This document shows positions 53,535 through 63,729 of a stretch of 64,000 nucleotides of DNA, in pieces (positions within the stretch are counted from its first letter, which is position 1; each line of letters begins with the position of its first letter). The notes below the pieces were generated by a model. It saw only the letters and a program-made list of their open reading frames with translations, was not told where the DNA came from and made no database searches. The position numbers and the translations under genes are program-made. The stretch is taken from the NCBI GenBank assembly GCA_024280835.1, contig JAJRPJ010000012.1, positions 248,001-312,000 on the forward strand, read 5' to 3'. Origin of the DNA: Candidatus Zixiibacteriota bacterium. Its GTDB lineage: Bacteria; Zixibacteria; MSB-5A5; GN15; JACZUZ01.

Positions 53535-56500
53535 TCAAATCTCATGCGGAATGTGAACTAATCGCAGTCCTAGCCGCGACTTAATATCGTCAGTAATCGC
53601 ATACAGCGCAGGAATCACAAACAAAGTCAAGACTGTAGCAATCGTCAGCCCCCAGACAATCGTCGTCGCCAGCGGACCCCAAACAATCGAACGCCCACCC
53701 AAACCAATAGCCATCGGCAGCAGACCAAAAATAGTAGTAATCGAAGTCGAAAGAATCGGGCGCAACCTTCTCTTCCCCGCGCGGACAATGGAAAAATATC
53801 TAGCGCTACCGCGCGTTCGACCACGATTCACAAAATCGACCAACACCAAAGCGTCATTAACCACCACACCACTAAGCGCAACAATTCCATATAGGGTCGC
53901 AATCGAGAAAGGATCACCCAAATACAACAACCCAAGCATCGCTCCGATAATCGCAAACGGAATAGTGAATATGATAATAAACGGCTGCAAAAAAGACTTG
54001 AATTGCGCCCCCAAAATCATATATATCAGCAAAATACCAACCGCAAATAATTTGCTCAACGGACCGAAAGCATTCTTGAATTCGTTCCATTCACCACCAA
54101 AATCAAGCCGATACCCCGGATGTCGTTTACCAATCTCCTTGAAACGCTCCGCCACCAGCGCGGCAACCTTATCAATCTGAATTACTTCTTTATCGTTTTC
54201 AGCAAAAATTGTAATCGCTCGCTCTTGATTAAAACGACGAATCTCATCAATACCGCGACCCTCGACACGAGTAGTCATATCCGACAGCGCTACTGTCAAT
54301 CCAGCGTCATTTGTTAGACGCATACCCTCCAAAACATCAAAACTCTTGCGCGACGTTTCAGGAAATTTCACCACCACTCGCACTTCCTGATCACCATCTC
54401 GAAACGTAGTAGCCTCCAGCCCCTCAAAAGCAATCAACATTTCTCGGGCGATACTCTCCGGTGTAAATCCCAAACGAGCTGCGCTCTCCAGATCAACTTT
54501 GTAACGGACTTCCTTCTTACCTAGCTCAAAATTATCACGCACATCATAAAGCCCCTCAATACCGCGGACCTCTTCCATCAATTCATTGGCAACCTCTTCC
54601 AGTTCGCCAAGATACCGCCCTTTAACCTTCACCTCCAAAGGCGCCCCAACTGGCGGACCAGATTCAATCTTCATATAATCAATAGAAACTGGCCCGATAA
54701 CATCCGCAAAAGCAACCCGCATTTCCTCAATCAATGAGTCATTGGAAATCGTCCGACTGTCCATGTCCGTCAAATCGAGCTGTATCTGAGCGACCGATGC
54801 CTTAAAAAACCAATCCTGTTGCGTCATCAAAAAACCCGCCGTGGCCGCATAACCCAAAATGTCATCCTGACTGACAGCAGCGAGCTTCCCTTCTAACTCG
54901 AGCAATGTCTTCTCTGTTTCCTCGATGTTAGAAGCAGCCGGCATACGAACCTGAACTATAATCGATGGAACCTCCTCATCCCGAAACATTTCAACACCAA
55001 GTCTCTCAAGTATAAATGGCACAGCCACCAAACTCAGGAGAACAGCGGTAACTACCAGATAACGATACCGAATAGACTTGCTGACCAACGGCACATAGTA
55101 CCGATTCAACCGAGAAAAAATCTTAGTCCGTCGAGTAACACGAGGTCTCTTTCTCACCTGCTTCTTACTCCACTCTGCAACATGTGACGGCAAAACCAAG
55201 AACGCCTCAAGCAACGAAGCCACCAAAGCCAAACTGACCACAATCGGCACAATCTGCAAAAACTGCCCTATAATCCCAGGCATCAACATCAAAGGCAAAA
55301 AACCTGCAATAGTCGTCGCAGTCGCCGCCAATACTGGTGTCGCAACCTCACGTGTTCCCTCATAGGCGGCCTTCACTGGCGAATAACCCATTTGCAAATA
55401 CCGATAGCAATTCTCAATAACTATAATCGCATCATCAACCACCACACCCAAAACCAATACCAAACCAAACAGCGAATTACCATTGAAAGAACCACCAGTG
55501 GCATAAAGGAATATAAACGTCACCATGAAAGTGATAGGAATACCCAGAGCCGCAAACAATGCATTGCGAAAGCCAAGGAAAAATTAGAGCGTCAGAATAA
55601 CAAAAAACATTCCGACCAATGCATTTGATTGCAAGACCGAAAGAATGCCATTGATCTGCCGCGACGTATCACCAACAAAAGAGAAAGTTACCTTCTCATC
55701 CTCAGGTAACCCCTCGCTAAACCTCTCAGTCATCGCCTTGACACTATCAATCACCGTCAACGAACTCGAGCCGCGTGTCTTAGTTATCAGCATCGAAAGC
55801 GCCGGCTGGCCATTGAAACGCATCGACGTCTCCCTGCGGCGCAAATGCGGCTGCACATCAGCTATATCACCCACACGCAAGAATCCAGAATACCTATCGC
55901 CAGCGACAACTGTCTGCTTAACATCCTCAACGTCAGTAAACTGATCTACCAAGCGCAAAGTATATTCCTCACCACCAGATGAAACCGCCCCAAGTGGAAA
56001 CCCCACATTCTTGGCCTTAAGAGCCGCGGCTACACGGCTAAGTGAGACACCCGCGCTACGCATCTTCTCTTGATTAACTTCCACCCAAACTTCAGGATCA
56101 CGTCGCCCAGGAATTTTTGCCCCTTTAATCCCTGGAAGTTTCTTAATCTCCAGACGCAATTCGCGGGTAATCTCTTGCAAGCGCAATTCTGGAACCTCCG
56201 CTCCAGCAATCACCACCTGTATAGCAGGCAAAAAATCTTCAGTGGTGAAATTGACGATAGTCGGATCGTCAGCTGCATTAGGAAGATCAGTAACTCGATT
56301 GACATTGCTGGTCAACTCCTGTAGTAGAGGCCTGAATTCATCCTCAGGTACAGCGTCAAACTTAACAGATATAACAGATCGTCCCTCAAGTGAAGTCGAG
56401 GAAATAGAACTGATTCGATTTGTCGAGGCGATTTCCTCTTCAAGAGGAACAGTGATGAGGCGCTCAATTTCTTCCGAACTACCGCCCGGCCAAGAGGTGA

Positions 56501-56675
56501 TAACATACACCCAATTGAGCTCAACTGCAGGCATAACTTCACGAGGAAGCTGTACCAAAGAAAAAATGCCGACAACCAAAACCGTCGCGGCCAGTAGATT
56601 AACTACAACAGGATTTCTAATTGAGAAGCGAATCAAGAGAGACCTCTTCGAGAGCTCGTAATAATTGATTGTCAC
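53535..56675 (-). pseudogene. RND efflux permease (HAE1/AcrB type) interrupted by one in-frame TAA
   Basis: Two reading frames, 56675-55584 and 55559-53535, lie in the same phase and are separated only by a TAA codon at 55586-55584. Read through, they give a full-length permease of about 1046 residues. The N-terminal part has RNPVVVNLLAATVLVVGIF and the usual SWPGGSSEEIE, and ends VILTL; then come the stop and FFLGFRNALFAALGIPITFM. The downstream part holds the essential GVVVDDAIIVIENCYRY (Asp-Asp in TM4). Leucine is common at the stop position in this family, and TTA to TAA is a single change. The start may be the GTG at 56675, overlapping the adaptor gene by 59 bases, or a TTG at 56636, with AGAGG 7 bases upstream. 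Either a nonsense mutation or a base-call error. Confidence 0.88.
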
Positions 56676-57879
56676 TCAAACCTTGGGCGCCCTTGACCAC
56701 AATGCGCTCACCAAACTCCAAACCAGAGAGAATGTTCACTCCAGAACCAACTCTCTCACCAAGCACAACAGACCGGAAACTAGCCCGAAGCATACGCGCC
56801 GCACCACCAATAACGTTAGAGTCCACCACAACGACTGCAACAAATCTCTCGCCATCATGATCTGCATTTTCATTGTGCTTCTCAATGACAGCGCTAGCTG
56901 GAACTATAGGACGGCCTGCATTGCTTAGCTTGAACGTCACCCGACAAGTCACACCAGACCGTAGACGCAAGTCAGAGTTGTTAACGACAACCTCACCCTT
57001 AAATAACTTAGTAACTTCATTGCCCTTGGGACTAACCGCGCGCAGAGTTCCAAAACGTGAACCTTTCGCCTCTCCGACAACACTAATCTCACTCTGCATC
57101 CCCACCGAAACCATCAGCGCATCTTCCTCAGAAAGAAAAATATCAGCAATCAATTGCTGACGATCGGTAACTTCAGCGACAATCCCACTAGGAGGTGGTG
57201 TCTCACCTTTATCAAACGGCAAACGTGACACCTCGCCATCAAATGGCGCAACAATTCTCGTCTCAACCAAATGCCTCTTAGCCACTCCTAACTCAGCCTG
57301 CGCTCCATCATAAGCGGCCTTAGCTACTTGAAAATTCAAACGCACAGCTTCCAATCGCGACTCTGAAATTCCAGATTCAGCAAACAGTTCTTGCGCCCGC
57401 TTCAAATCCCGTTCAGCCTTCTTGCTACCAGCCTCAGTGGATTCTTTACGAGCCGTAGCCGCATCAACCGCCAATTGCTCGAGCTCCGAATCAAGCCTAA
57501 CTAATGTCTGCCCCGCCACAACTCGCTCTCCAAGAGTCACATCAATTGAAACAATGCGCCCAGGACGCTTAACAGTTAGGTTTGCCTCCTGAACGCCACG
57601 TAAGACCGCCGAAAAAGACCGAACCTTACCAACCGCATCAGCGTTTGGACTTCTCAGCATAGCAACTACAACTGGAGCAGACTCATCTTTGGAAGATTCA
57701 TTCTTGGGGGAGGAAAGTGCAGAAGTTTCAGAGTTATTTGTTTGTGAAACATGTTCGGGAGTCTTTGTGTCCTGTTCACTCGAACAAGACAACATGAGCA
57801 ATGACACCAAAGAAAACACCATGAAAGAAAATACTCCTATTCGAGTCTCTTCTTTCACTTTTGCCATGGCTGATTTCAT
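56617..57879 (-). CDS. RND efflux periplasmic adaptor lipoprotein (MFP/HlyD family)
   Basis: I choose ATG at 57879, MKSAMAKVKEETR..., because GGAGAT lies 5 bases upstream; a further start at 57921 is possible but overlaps the next gene. The protein has 420 residues. Lipobox LMLSC, Cys about 32. Features of the membrane-fusion protein family: RPGRIVSIDVTLGERVVAGQTLVRLDSELEQLAVDAATARKE (biotinyl-lipoyl hybrid motif and start of the alpha-hairpin), VETRIVAPFDGEVSRLPFDKG and GLSDNQLLRALEE. The adaptor bridges the inner-membrane pump and an outer-membrane channel. Its permease partner follows. Confidence 0.92.
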   Translation of the reverse strand: MKSAMAKVKEETRIGVFSFMVFSLVSLLMLSCSSEQDTKTPEHVSQTNNSETSALSSPKNESSKDESAPVVVAMLRSPNADAVGKVRSFSAVLRGVQEANLTVKRPGRIVSIDVTLGERVVAGQTLVRLDSELEQLAVDAATARKESTEAGSKKAERDLKRAQELFAESGISESRLEAVRLNFQVAKAAYDGAQAELGVAKRHLVETRIVAPFDGEVSRLPFDKGETPPPSGIVAEVTDRQQLIADIFLSEEDALMVSVGMQSEISVVGEAKGSRFGTLRAVSPKGNEVTKLFKGEVVVNNSDLRLRSGVTCRVTFKLSNAGRPIVPASAVIEKHNENADHDGERFVAVVVVDSNVIGGAARMLRASFRSVVLGERVGSGVNILSGLEFGERIVVKGAQGLSDNQLLRALEEVSLDSLLN

Positions 57880-57901
57880 AACATATCTCCAACTCACATA
57901 G

Positions 57902-58795
57902 CTACTCGCGGCCAAACCCAATTGGCCGACGGTTCATATGCTCAATATAGGTCCCGACAGGTATGAAGGTAAACTCATCAAGTAGTCGTTCGAGCTTCCT
58001 ATGAAAACTCTTTATCGAAGAATGCTGCCGAAAACGATCGCGCATACCAATACCATCAATCTTGGGGGGATCAAGATCAAACTCCCACGGATGAACATAT
58101 ACCATAGCTGGCTGGCCATCGCGATTCAAGCGACGAACCATCATAGAACTGTACCAATACGGAGAGTGACGCAAATATCCACCGCCAGCCACAGGCAAAT
58201 TCTTGCCAAATAACCGAACAGTCGAAGGCGGGAATTCCAATAAACTCTTTTCCTTACCTACCTCAAGTCGCACCAATTCACGAGGCGCATTCAAGTCACC
58301 ATAGAAATCATGCTTAACTGGAAAAACCGACGAATCATATTTGAAACCAAGATCAAACAATGTCTCCAACGCCCAAATATTCGAAGAGTTGATTGACCAA
58401 CTTGGAGCGCGATAGCCATCAGGCTTGACTCCGCAAGTCTCACCGATAACGTCAATCGCTCTGATAGTATCTTCTCTAAACTCTTCTTGAGTGAGTTCAT
58501 CAACCCGACGATGCCAATAACTGTGGCAGCCGACCTCATGACCAGCGCCGACAATATCTTTCATTAATTGTGGATGACGCTCTGCCACCCAGCCCAATAG
58601 GAAGAATGTTGCAGACACTCGTTTGCGCTCAAATAACTCCAGTAGCAAATATGTATTGTCTTCAATCCTAGACGGTAATTTCTGCCATTGCTCTCTGTCG
58701 AACCGATCTGACAAAATCTCAACAACAAACCACTCTTCAAGATCAACTGTTAAGACATTTCGCATTGATGTACTTGTGGATTTATCTCGGTGCAT
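57902..58795 (-). CDS. Polysaccharide deacetylase with DUF3473-type C-terminus
   Basis: Frame gives 297 residues, but MRNVLTVDLEEWFV (about residue 11) is the likely start, because the family begins there. The NodB-type catalytic motifs are TVDLEEWF (general base Asp), HEVGCHSYWHRRV (His pair for metal) and GYRAPSWSI. The end, with VYVHPWEFDLDPPKI, is of the DUF3473 kind known from exosortase-linked exopolysaccharide loci. It removes N-acetyl groups from an exported glycan. No PEP-CTERM protein or exosortase lies in this window. It forms the first part of the polysaccharide locus that runs leftward from 63729. Confidence 0.88.
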   Translation of the reverse strand: MHRDKSTSTSMRNVLTVDLEEWFVVEILSDRFDREQWQKLPSRIEDNTYLLLELFERKRVSATFFLLGWVAERHPQLMKDIVGAGHEVGCHSYWHRRVDELTQEEFREDTIRAIDVIGETCGVKPDGYRAPSWSINSSNIWALETLFDLGFKYDSSVFPVKHDFYGDLNAPRELVRLEVGKEKSLLEFPPSTVRLFGKNLPVAGGGYLRHSPYWYSSMMVRRLNRDGQPAMVYVHPWEFDLDPPKIDGIGMRDRFRQHSSIKSFHRKLERLLDEFTFIPVGTYIEHMNRRPIGFGRE

Positions 58796-58932
58796 AGCCG
58801 TTTAATATTCATGTAGTAGTTATCTAAAGTAGCCTCAACCTACCATAGTATCCCAAGTCTCAAAGCCAGAGCTATAGCAAATCTCAAAGCAACTCAAGTA
58901 CTTCAAGCGATTTCGTTAGCAATAACCCTAGC

Positions 58933-59703
58933 TTAATCCTTGGTGGTTTCGTAACGATAGTAGTTAGGATTAAAGTAATATGGAAGCGAATTGTTAAGAT
59001 TATTGAGAACGACACCAAGCAAACGATCTGTAGAACCAGTCAACAAATCACGAGCGCGAACAACAACATCCCGCTGTGTCTCTCCCGCCTTGACAACCAA
59101 CAAGACACCATCAACTTCTCCCGCTAGCAACATAGGATCAGAGACAGGCAATACTGGCGGTGAATCAAGAATTATGAAATCATATTGATCAGACACCTCA
59201 TCAACAAGACGCCCGATACGAGAAGCATCAAACACTTCTGTCGGATTATCGATATGCTTACCTGCAGTAATAATATCTAGCCTATCCAACTCTGTCTTCT
59301 TGATTATCCGAGTCCCAGAAAGTCCTTCAGTCAAATACTCCGAAAGTCCCTGTTCACGCTCAATCGAAAACAAATGATGTATACTAGGACGACGCAAATC
59401 GCAATCAATCAGCAATGTCCTGCGCTCTTTTAGCTTTGCTGAACAAATCCCCAAGAAGGCCGTAGTCGTTGATTTCCCTTCAGAGACTGTCGCTGAAGTT
59501 ATCAAAATAGATTTTCTATCTGTACCGGGATTCCGCAAACCAGAACCAGAACTACTTCCCGTACTGGCTTGCTTAGCCTTGGCGGCATAAGCCCCATTCA
59601 AATTGTGTATCAAACGCCTGAACTCAGTAGCAGCGTTAGACTCTAAATCGAATCTATCAACGATTGATATGGCGCTATTTTCTCTCTTCATCAGTTTATC
59701 CAC
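58933..59703 (-). CDS. CpsD/CapB-type tyrosine autokinase
   Basis: The protein has 256 residues. Walker A SATVSEGKSTTT (about 70-81), Walker A' LLIDCDLRRPS (about 97-107) and Walker B FIILDSPPVLPVSDP. The C-terminal tyrosine cluster (SLPYYFNPNYYRYETTKD) is present and is the autophosphorylation site of this family. It works with the Wzz-type protein, also encoded here, to control polymer length and export. The two are not fused, as in Gram-positive bacteria and many non-proteobacterial groups. Confidence 0.93.
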   Translation of the reverse strand: MDKLMKRENSAISIVDRFDLESNAATEFRRLIHNLNGAYAAKAKQASTGSSSGSGLRNPGTDRKSILITSATVSEGKSTTTAFLGICSAKLKERRTLLIDCDLRRPSIHHLFSIEREQGLSEYLTEGLSGTRIIKKTELDRLDIITAGKHIDNPTEVFDASRIGRLVDEVSDQYDFIILDSPPVLPVSDPMLLAGEVDGVLLVVKAGETQRDVVVRARDLLTGSTDRLLGVVLNNLNNSLPYYFNPNYYRYETTKD

Positions 59704-59730
59704 TAATTCTTTGATTCATCAATCTAGAAA

Positions 59731-60873
59731 TTACTCTTTAGAACCTGATTCCATATTCTTTGTCGCGTTTTCCAATTCCTCAAGTAGGCCATAGGAAATA
59801 TCATGAGCGTTAATCGCCTTGTACAACTCAGGGTTCAACTCAAGAACAGCTTTAAGCTGCTCTATGCCCGCCTTCCACTCACATATCCCTGATTTCATAT
59901 ACGCCAGCGCCAATTGAAAAGAAACATCAACATACTGCGGATTCTCTTCTAACTGACGCCGTAATAACTCAATTTGAGCTGTGATTTCTAACTTACCCGA
60001 AGACTGCAATGTCGCCAAGAAACTCGTTCGTCTATCCTCATAGGAGCTTGCCTTAGAGCTAACAACCGCATCACGATTCTTCTTATAGTAACTAAAGGCC
60101 TCACGTACAGAACCTGATTCTAACGAACTTGCCCCAAGTTGATGCTCCTGGCTTTGGAAACTCTCATCAATTAGTGTCGCTTTTTCAAAATACCCTCTTG
60201 AATGAGTAACGAACTCCTGAGCAAACTCGCGATCGATACTTTTGATACCGTTGAAAAGACAAACTAACCCCATAGAGTAGTATGCGTCAGCATAGTATGT
60301 GTTTAACTCAAGCGCATTCTCCAGTTGCTTGCGACTCTCAGCACTCTTTCCAGCCCAAGCCAAAGCCAAACCATAAGCATTCCGATAGTCAGCAAATAAT
60401 GGCTTCTGACTAACAGCCTCACTAAGTCTCTCACATGCGCGACCATACTCACCCATGTGCGTCAAACAAAGCGCATGTCGATAAAGAGATTCAGCGTCTA
60501 CAGGATTCAAATCAACTGCTAGAGCATACAAACGCTCAGCTTCGTCATAAATACCACGAGACTCAAAAACATCAGCCAAGAGGCGCGCTATTTGAAATGA
60601 TCCGCCTTCTTCGACAGCCTGCAGATGCGAAAACATTTCCTGAACTTGCGCTTCAAGAGTCGCTGCAACATTCTCTAAGGCGGACTCAAAATCACTGGCG
60701 CCAACCATATCCAATGCTGGCTCAGTCGCAGAAAAAATCAATCGACCATTGTCATACAGTCCTACATTAATTGAATTACCATCTGCGAGAAATGTCGCCT
60801 CAATCGCAAATTCACGACCAAGTACAGTAAATCGTGTCGTCGCAGAAATCGTCTGTTCACCACGAATAGGCAT
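59731..60873 (-). CDS. TPR protein of the exopolysaccharide locus
   Basis: ATG at 60873, with GAGGGGG about 8 bases upstream, gives 380 residues; an in-frame TTG one codon earlier is not favoured. A beta-rich N-terminal domain (about 1-75) reads RFTVLGREFAIEATFLADGNSINVGLY and DNGRLIFSATEPALDMVG. TPR-like units follow from about 95 to 350 (DEAERLYALAVDLNPVDAESLYRHALCLTHMGEYGRACERL). No catalytic motif. Its start shares one base (TGATG) with the stop of a 33-residue frame upstream, indicating coupling. Possible scaffold in polymer synthesis. Confidence 0.8.
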   Translation of the reverse strand: MPIRGEQTISATTRFTVLGREFAIEATFLADGNSINVGLYDNGRLIFSATEPALDMVGASDFESALENVAATLEAQVQEMFSHLQAVEEGGSFQIARLLADVFESRGIYDEAERLYALAVDLNPVDAESLYRHALCLTHMGEYGRACERLSEAVSQKPLFADYRNAYGLALAWAGKSAESRKQLENALELNTYYADAYYSMGLVCLFNGIKSIDREFAQEFVTHSRGYFEKATLIDESFQSQEHQLGASSLESGSVREAFSYYKKNRDAVVSSKASSYEDRRTSFLATLQSSGKLEITAQIELLRRQLEENPQYVDVSFQLALAYMKSGICEWKAGIEQLKAVLELNPELYKAINAHDISYGLLEELENATKNMESGSKE

Positions 60874-60974
60874 CAAAGCGCCCCCTCACTATAGATTCCC
60901 CGCTGAGGTGTCGCCAAAATTGGCTCCACACAGTAGCAAAACTGAATCTCTATAACGTCATTGTTATCTAACAT
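60873..60974 (-). CDS. Possible 33-residue peptide upstream of the TPR gene
   Basis: Starts MLDNNDVIEIQFCYC and ends TPQRGIYSEGAL. AAGGGA lies 8 bases upstream of ATG 60974, a very good ribosome site. Its TGA overlaps the ATG of the TPR gene (TGATG). The peptide has two cysteines (CYC) and no recognised family. Could be a leader peptide for translational coupling rather than a functional protein. Confidence 0.45.
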   Translation of the reverse strand: MLDNNDVIEIQFCYCVEPILATPQRGIYSEGAL

Positions 60975-61013
60975 ATCTGTAATCCCTTGAATTCGCTTCC
61001 TACAAATCCAATA

Positions 61014-62534
61014 TCAGTGTAAAGACTCAATCTCAGGAATAGTTGCCAATACTGGAATACCCAGCAGATCTTCAACCTCAGAAGTCTTTCTAAAGGAACC
61101 ATCCATCAGCTCTCTTAGGAGAGCCGCCGCTCCACCCAAAATTAGCCCTAAAATTCCGCCCATGATGCTGATTTTCGGACGGTTCGGTCGTGATGGTTCC
61201 AATGGCGCAACCGCTGGTTCAATAACTTGATAACGTGAATTGGCGCTATGAATAATATCTTGCCGTAGTTGGTTGCTAGTCTCTTGCTGTTTGAACAATG
61301 CCAAATTTTGACGCGCATCAGAAACTTCACGCTCAGCCTGATCCAATAAGGCCTTAGCCACCGGAATCTCATTGGCCCGTTGCTGAACACGGCTAAAAGA
61401 TTCGCGAAGTGACGCTCGATGGTCATGCAAGAAATCCAAACGCTCTAAGGTGACAAAATAATTAGTCAAATCTGTGCGCGTAGCGCTATTGGCTTTTGTG
61501 TACTTATCGTCAACCAAACGCTCAATCTCTTTTTCAATCGCTATCATCTTGCGATTTAATTCAATCGTGCCATTGAGCACAACACGCTCAGACCAAACAT
61601 ACTTGCCCATCAAATTTACCAGCGAACGGCTGTCCTCACCAAGTTGTTTCTTCAATGACCGTAGGTTCTTGCTCGTGGTTGGTTTCAATGTTCCAACTGA
61701 CTTGAGTTTGACAACCAGTTCAACTTGATCACGATTCAAATCACTAATCTCACTTGTAATTTCATCAATCGCAGCGCCGATAGTCTTACGATTATCTTCA
61801 GAGATAATTGTTTCGTCAATCTGAAGCCGCAAGCTAGCCTTCTCGGCCTCGGTTTTCTTTTCAACCGCAGCCAGCAACAAAGATTCAAACTTTGTCAACT
61901 GATCGTCAGTCAATTCCTGAGCGCTTCTAACAGCCCCTAAATCCTGCAATGTCCGCTCTTCCATGTAAATCTCGGTCAAACGGGACGCTGTCTGTTGCGC
62001 AATTAGTGGGTCAACGTCATAGACACCTATTCGCAACTGCCCCTGCCCAGCAAACTCCACCTCAATCGCATCACGCATTTTCTTTATCAGAAGTTCCATC
62101 TTGATGGTTTCCAGAGCCAAACGCGGATTCGACGAGCGTATACGCTGCGCCTCTTCTTCAATCTTCGGATTCTGGTCAAGACGCATCTCACGAATCAATC
62201 TGCTAATAACTTTCGACGACATAATCTCATTGGTCATCGCAGCCAATTGCCTACGACGATCTTCAGAAGTCATTCGCCTTGAACCGCTCTGCGCTACCAA
62301 ACCACTAAGCGGCTTAATAAGTGAGGGATTATTATTGTAACTCATAATCGTCGTAGAATAGTAGGCTGGCTCCAACAAAAACGAACCGCCAATAGCCGCG
62401 CTCAATGTCAAGACAAATGGCACAATTATGTACCACTTGCGCCTGCTAAGCGCCGCCAAAACATCGCGTAAATCGACTGTGGCTTGTTCACTATTGTTAG
62501 ATACTGTAGACATATTCTCGTATGAAACCCTCAA
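61014..62534 (-). CDS. Wzz/GumC-type polysaccharide chain-length protein
   Basis: The protein has 506 residues. Membrane helices are at about 33-54 (WYIIVPFVLTLSAAIGGSFL) and about 458-476 (ISIMGGILGLILGGAAALL). A long coiled-coil periplasmic part lies between. The conserved Pro-rich approach to the second helix (APLEPSRPNRPKIS) is present, as is the typical C-terminal DGSFRKTSEVEDLLGIPVLATIPE. It acts in the inner membrane with the Wza-type exporter and the CpsD-type kinase. Confidence 0.92.
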   Translation of the reverse strand: MRVSYENMSTVSNNSEQATVDLRDVLAALSRRKWYIIVPFVLTLSAAIGGSFLLEPAYYSTTIMSYNNNPSLIKPLSGLVAQSGSRRMTSEDRRRQLAAMTNEIMSSKVISRLIREMRLDQNPKIEEEAQRIRSSNPRLALETIKMELLIKKMRDAIEVEFAGQGQLRIGVYDVDPLIAQQTASRLTEIYMEERTLQDLGAVRSAQELTDDQLTKFESLLLAAVEKKTEAEKASLRLQIDETIISEDNRKTIGAAIDEITSEISDLNRDQVELVVKLKSVGTLKPTTSKNLRSLKKQLGEDSRSLVNLMGKYVWSERVVLNGTIELNRKMIAIEKEIERLVDDKYTKANSATRTDLTNYFVTLERLDFLHDHRASLRESFSRVQQRANEIPVAKALLDQAEREVSDARQNLALFKQQETSNQLRQDIIHSANSRYQVIEPAVAPLEPSRPNRPKISIMGGILGLILGGAAALLRELMDGSFRKTSEVEDLLGIPVLATIPEIESLH

Positions 62535-62661
62535 AAAATATTACTGACACTTTCATTGATTGAGCTTAACTAAACACCCCAAAAAAGGCGCGCACTCTCT
62601 CCCAATCCCTACCTACTTGTTATCGACAAATCTCACCAGATACCGACATACACCCGTCTTT

Positions 62662-63729
62662 CTAGCGAAGCAATAGAAACATCGAGGTTATTCCACTAGC
62701 TAAAGCAATAAAATCCCGTGCGCGACCCAACCCCAAGAACCCACGACCTCTTGCCGGCAAAACAATCGTATCCTCTGGACGAATCAAATAGCGCGCGGGC
62801 TGTCCTGTCTTGGTATATTTATCTATATCAATAATAATTACCTGCGAATACTCGCCGTCCTTGCTAACCACACGCACCTTCCTCAAATCTGCGCCACTCG
62901 TTGGGCCACCGGCTAGAGCAATTGCATCTAGTAAATCTATGTTCGGCTCAAGAGAATGAGTACCAGGCGTGTTAACCTCACCGATTATATAATAGAGATT
63001 CTTTAATCCAATATTACCACTGATCCTTGGCCGAAGAACTCCACCAAATGTCCTCAGAAGCTCTATCGTATCACCAGAGCGTATTGTCGGCAACTTATTT
63101 ACCTCACCCCGTGAAATCATCCCCGAAACGTCGACAATTTCGACTTTCCCCTGCTTCTCACCACCACGAATAATTCGCACCCGGGTAAGATCACCAACAT
63201 CCGTGGCGCCTCCAGCTTCATTTATCAATGCCCACAGGTCTGGTATACTTTCGAAAGTATACTTGCCAGGATCTTGAACCTCGCCAAAAACAAACACCTT
63301 ACGGCTATTGTAATTCACAACACGCAATGTCGCTTGGGAAATTTGTGGATTAATTCGTGATATCCGCCTGACGATTTCCTTTTCTAACTCAAACTCAGAC
63401 AAACCAGCGGCCTGCAATTCGCCAATAATATCAATTGCGATTTTCCCATCGTCACGAACACGTACTTGCGCATTCAGCGTCGGATCTTGCCAAAAACGGA
63501 TTTCCAGCACATCCTCAGGTCCAATCTGATAAGGCTTGGCCGACAATCCAGACGACAATGCCAAAACCCCAAGAAAGCCTGCTACTAAACACAGACTATA
63601 CTGTCTTAGTCGAATTAACAATCGAGCATTCAAGCCCAACCTCTTTTGAACAGCGCCTCTCTTAGAAACATCTCTCATCGAAAGACCAGTTTGTATTACA
63701 TCAGAAAACATTTTTAGCAATTCTCCCAT
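62662..63729 (-). CDS. Wza-type outer-membrane polysaccharide export protein
   Basis: The protein has 355 residues. Signal/anchor segment: about 38-62. Poly-export domain: YQIGPEDVLEIRFWQDPTLNAQVRVRDDGKI (about 67-100). SLBB-like domains follow with KVFVFGEVQDPGKYTF (about 150-165) and the second NLYYIIGEVNTPGTHSL. A C-terminal hydrophobic helix (GLGRARDFIALASGITSMFLLL) may span the outer membrane as in Wza. It forms the exit of the polymer. First gene of the locus on this strand. Confidence 0.93.
   Translation of the reverse strand: MGELLKMFSDVIQTGLSMRDVSKRGAVQKRLGLNARLLIRLRQYSLCLVAGFLGVLALSSGLSAKPYQIGPEDVLEIRFWQDPTLNAQVRVRDDGKIAIDIIGELQAAGLSEFELEKEIVRRISRINPQISQATLRVVNYNSRKVFVFGEVQDPGKYTFESIPDLWALINEAGGATDVGDLTRVRIIRGGEKQGKVEIVDVSGMISRGEVNKLPTIRSGDTIELLRTFGGVLRPRISGNIGLKNLYYIIGEVNTPGTHSLEPNIDLLDAIALAGGPTSGADLRKVRVVSKDGEYSQVIIIDIDKYTKTGQPARYLIRPEDTIVLPARGRGFLGLGRARDFIALASGITSMFLLLR

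Noticed and set aside
55584-55586. TAA read as a sense codon in the RND permease
   Set aside because: Several neighbouring genes end properly in TAA, so a changed genetic code is not supported.
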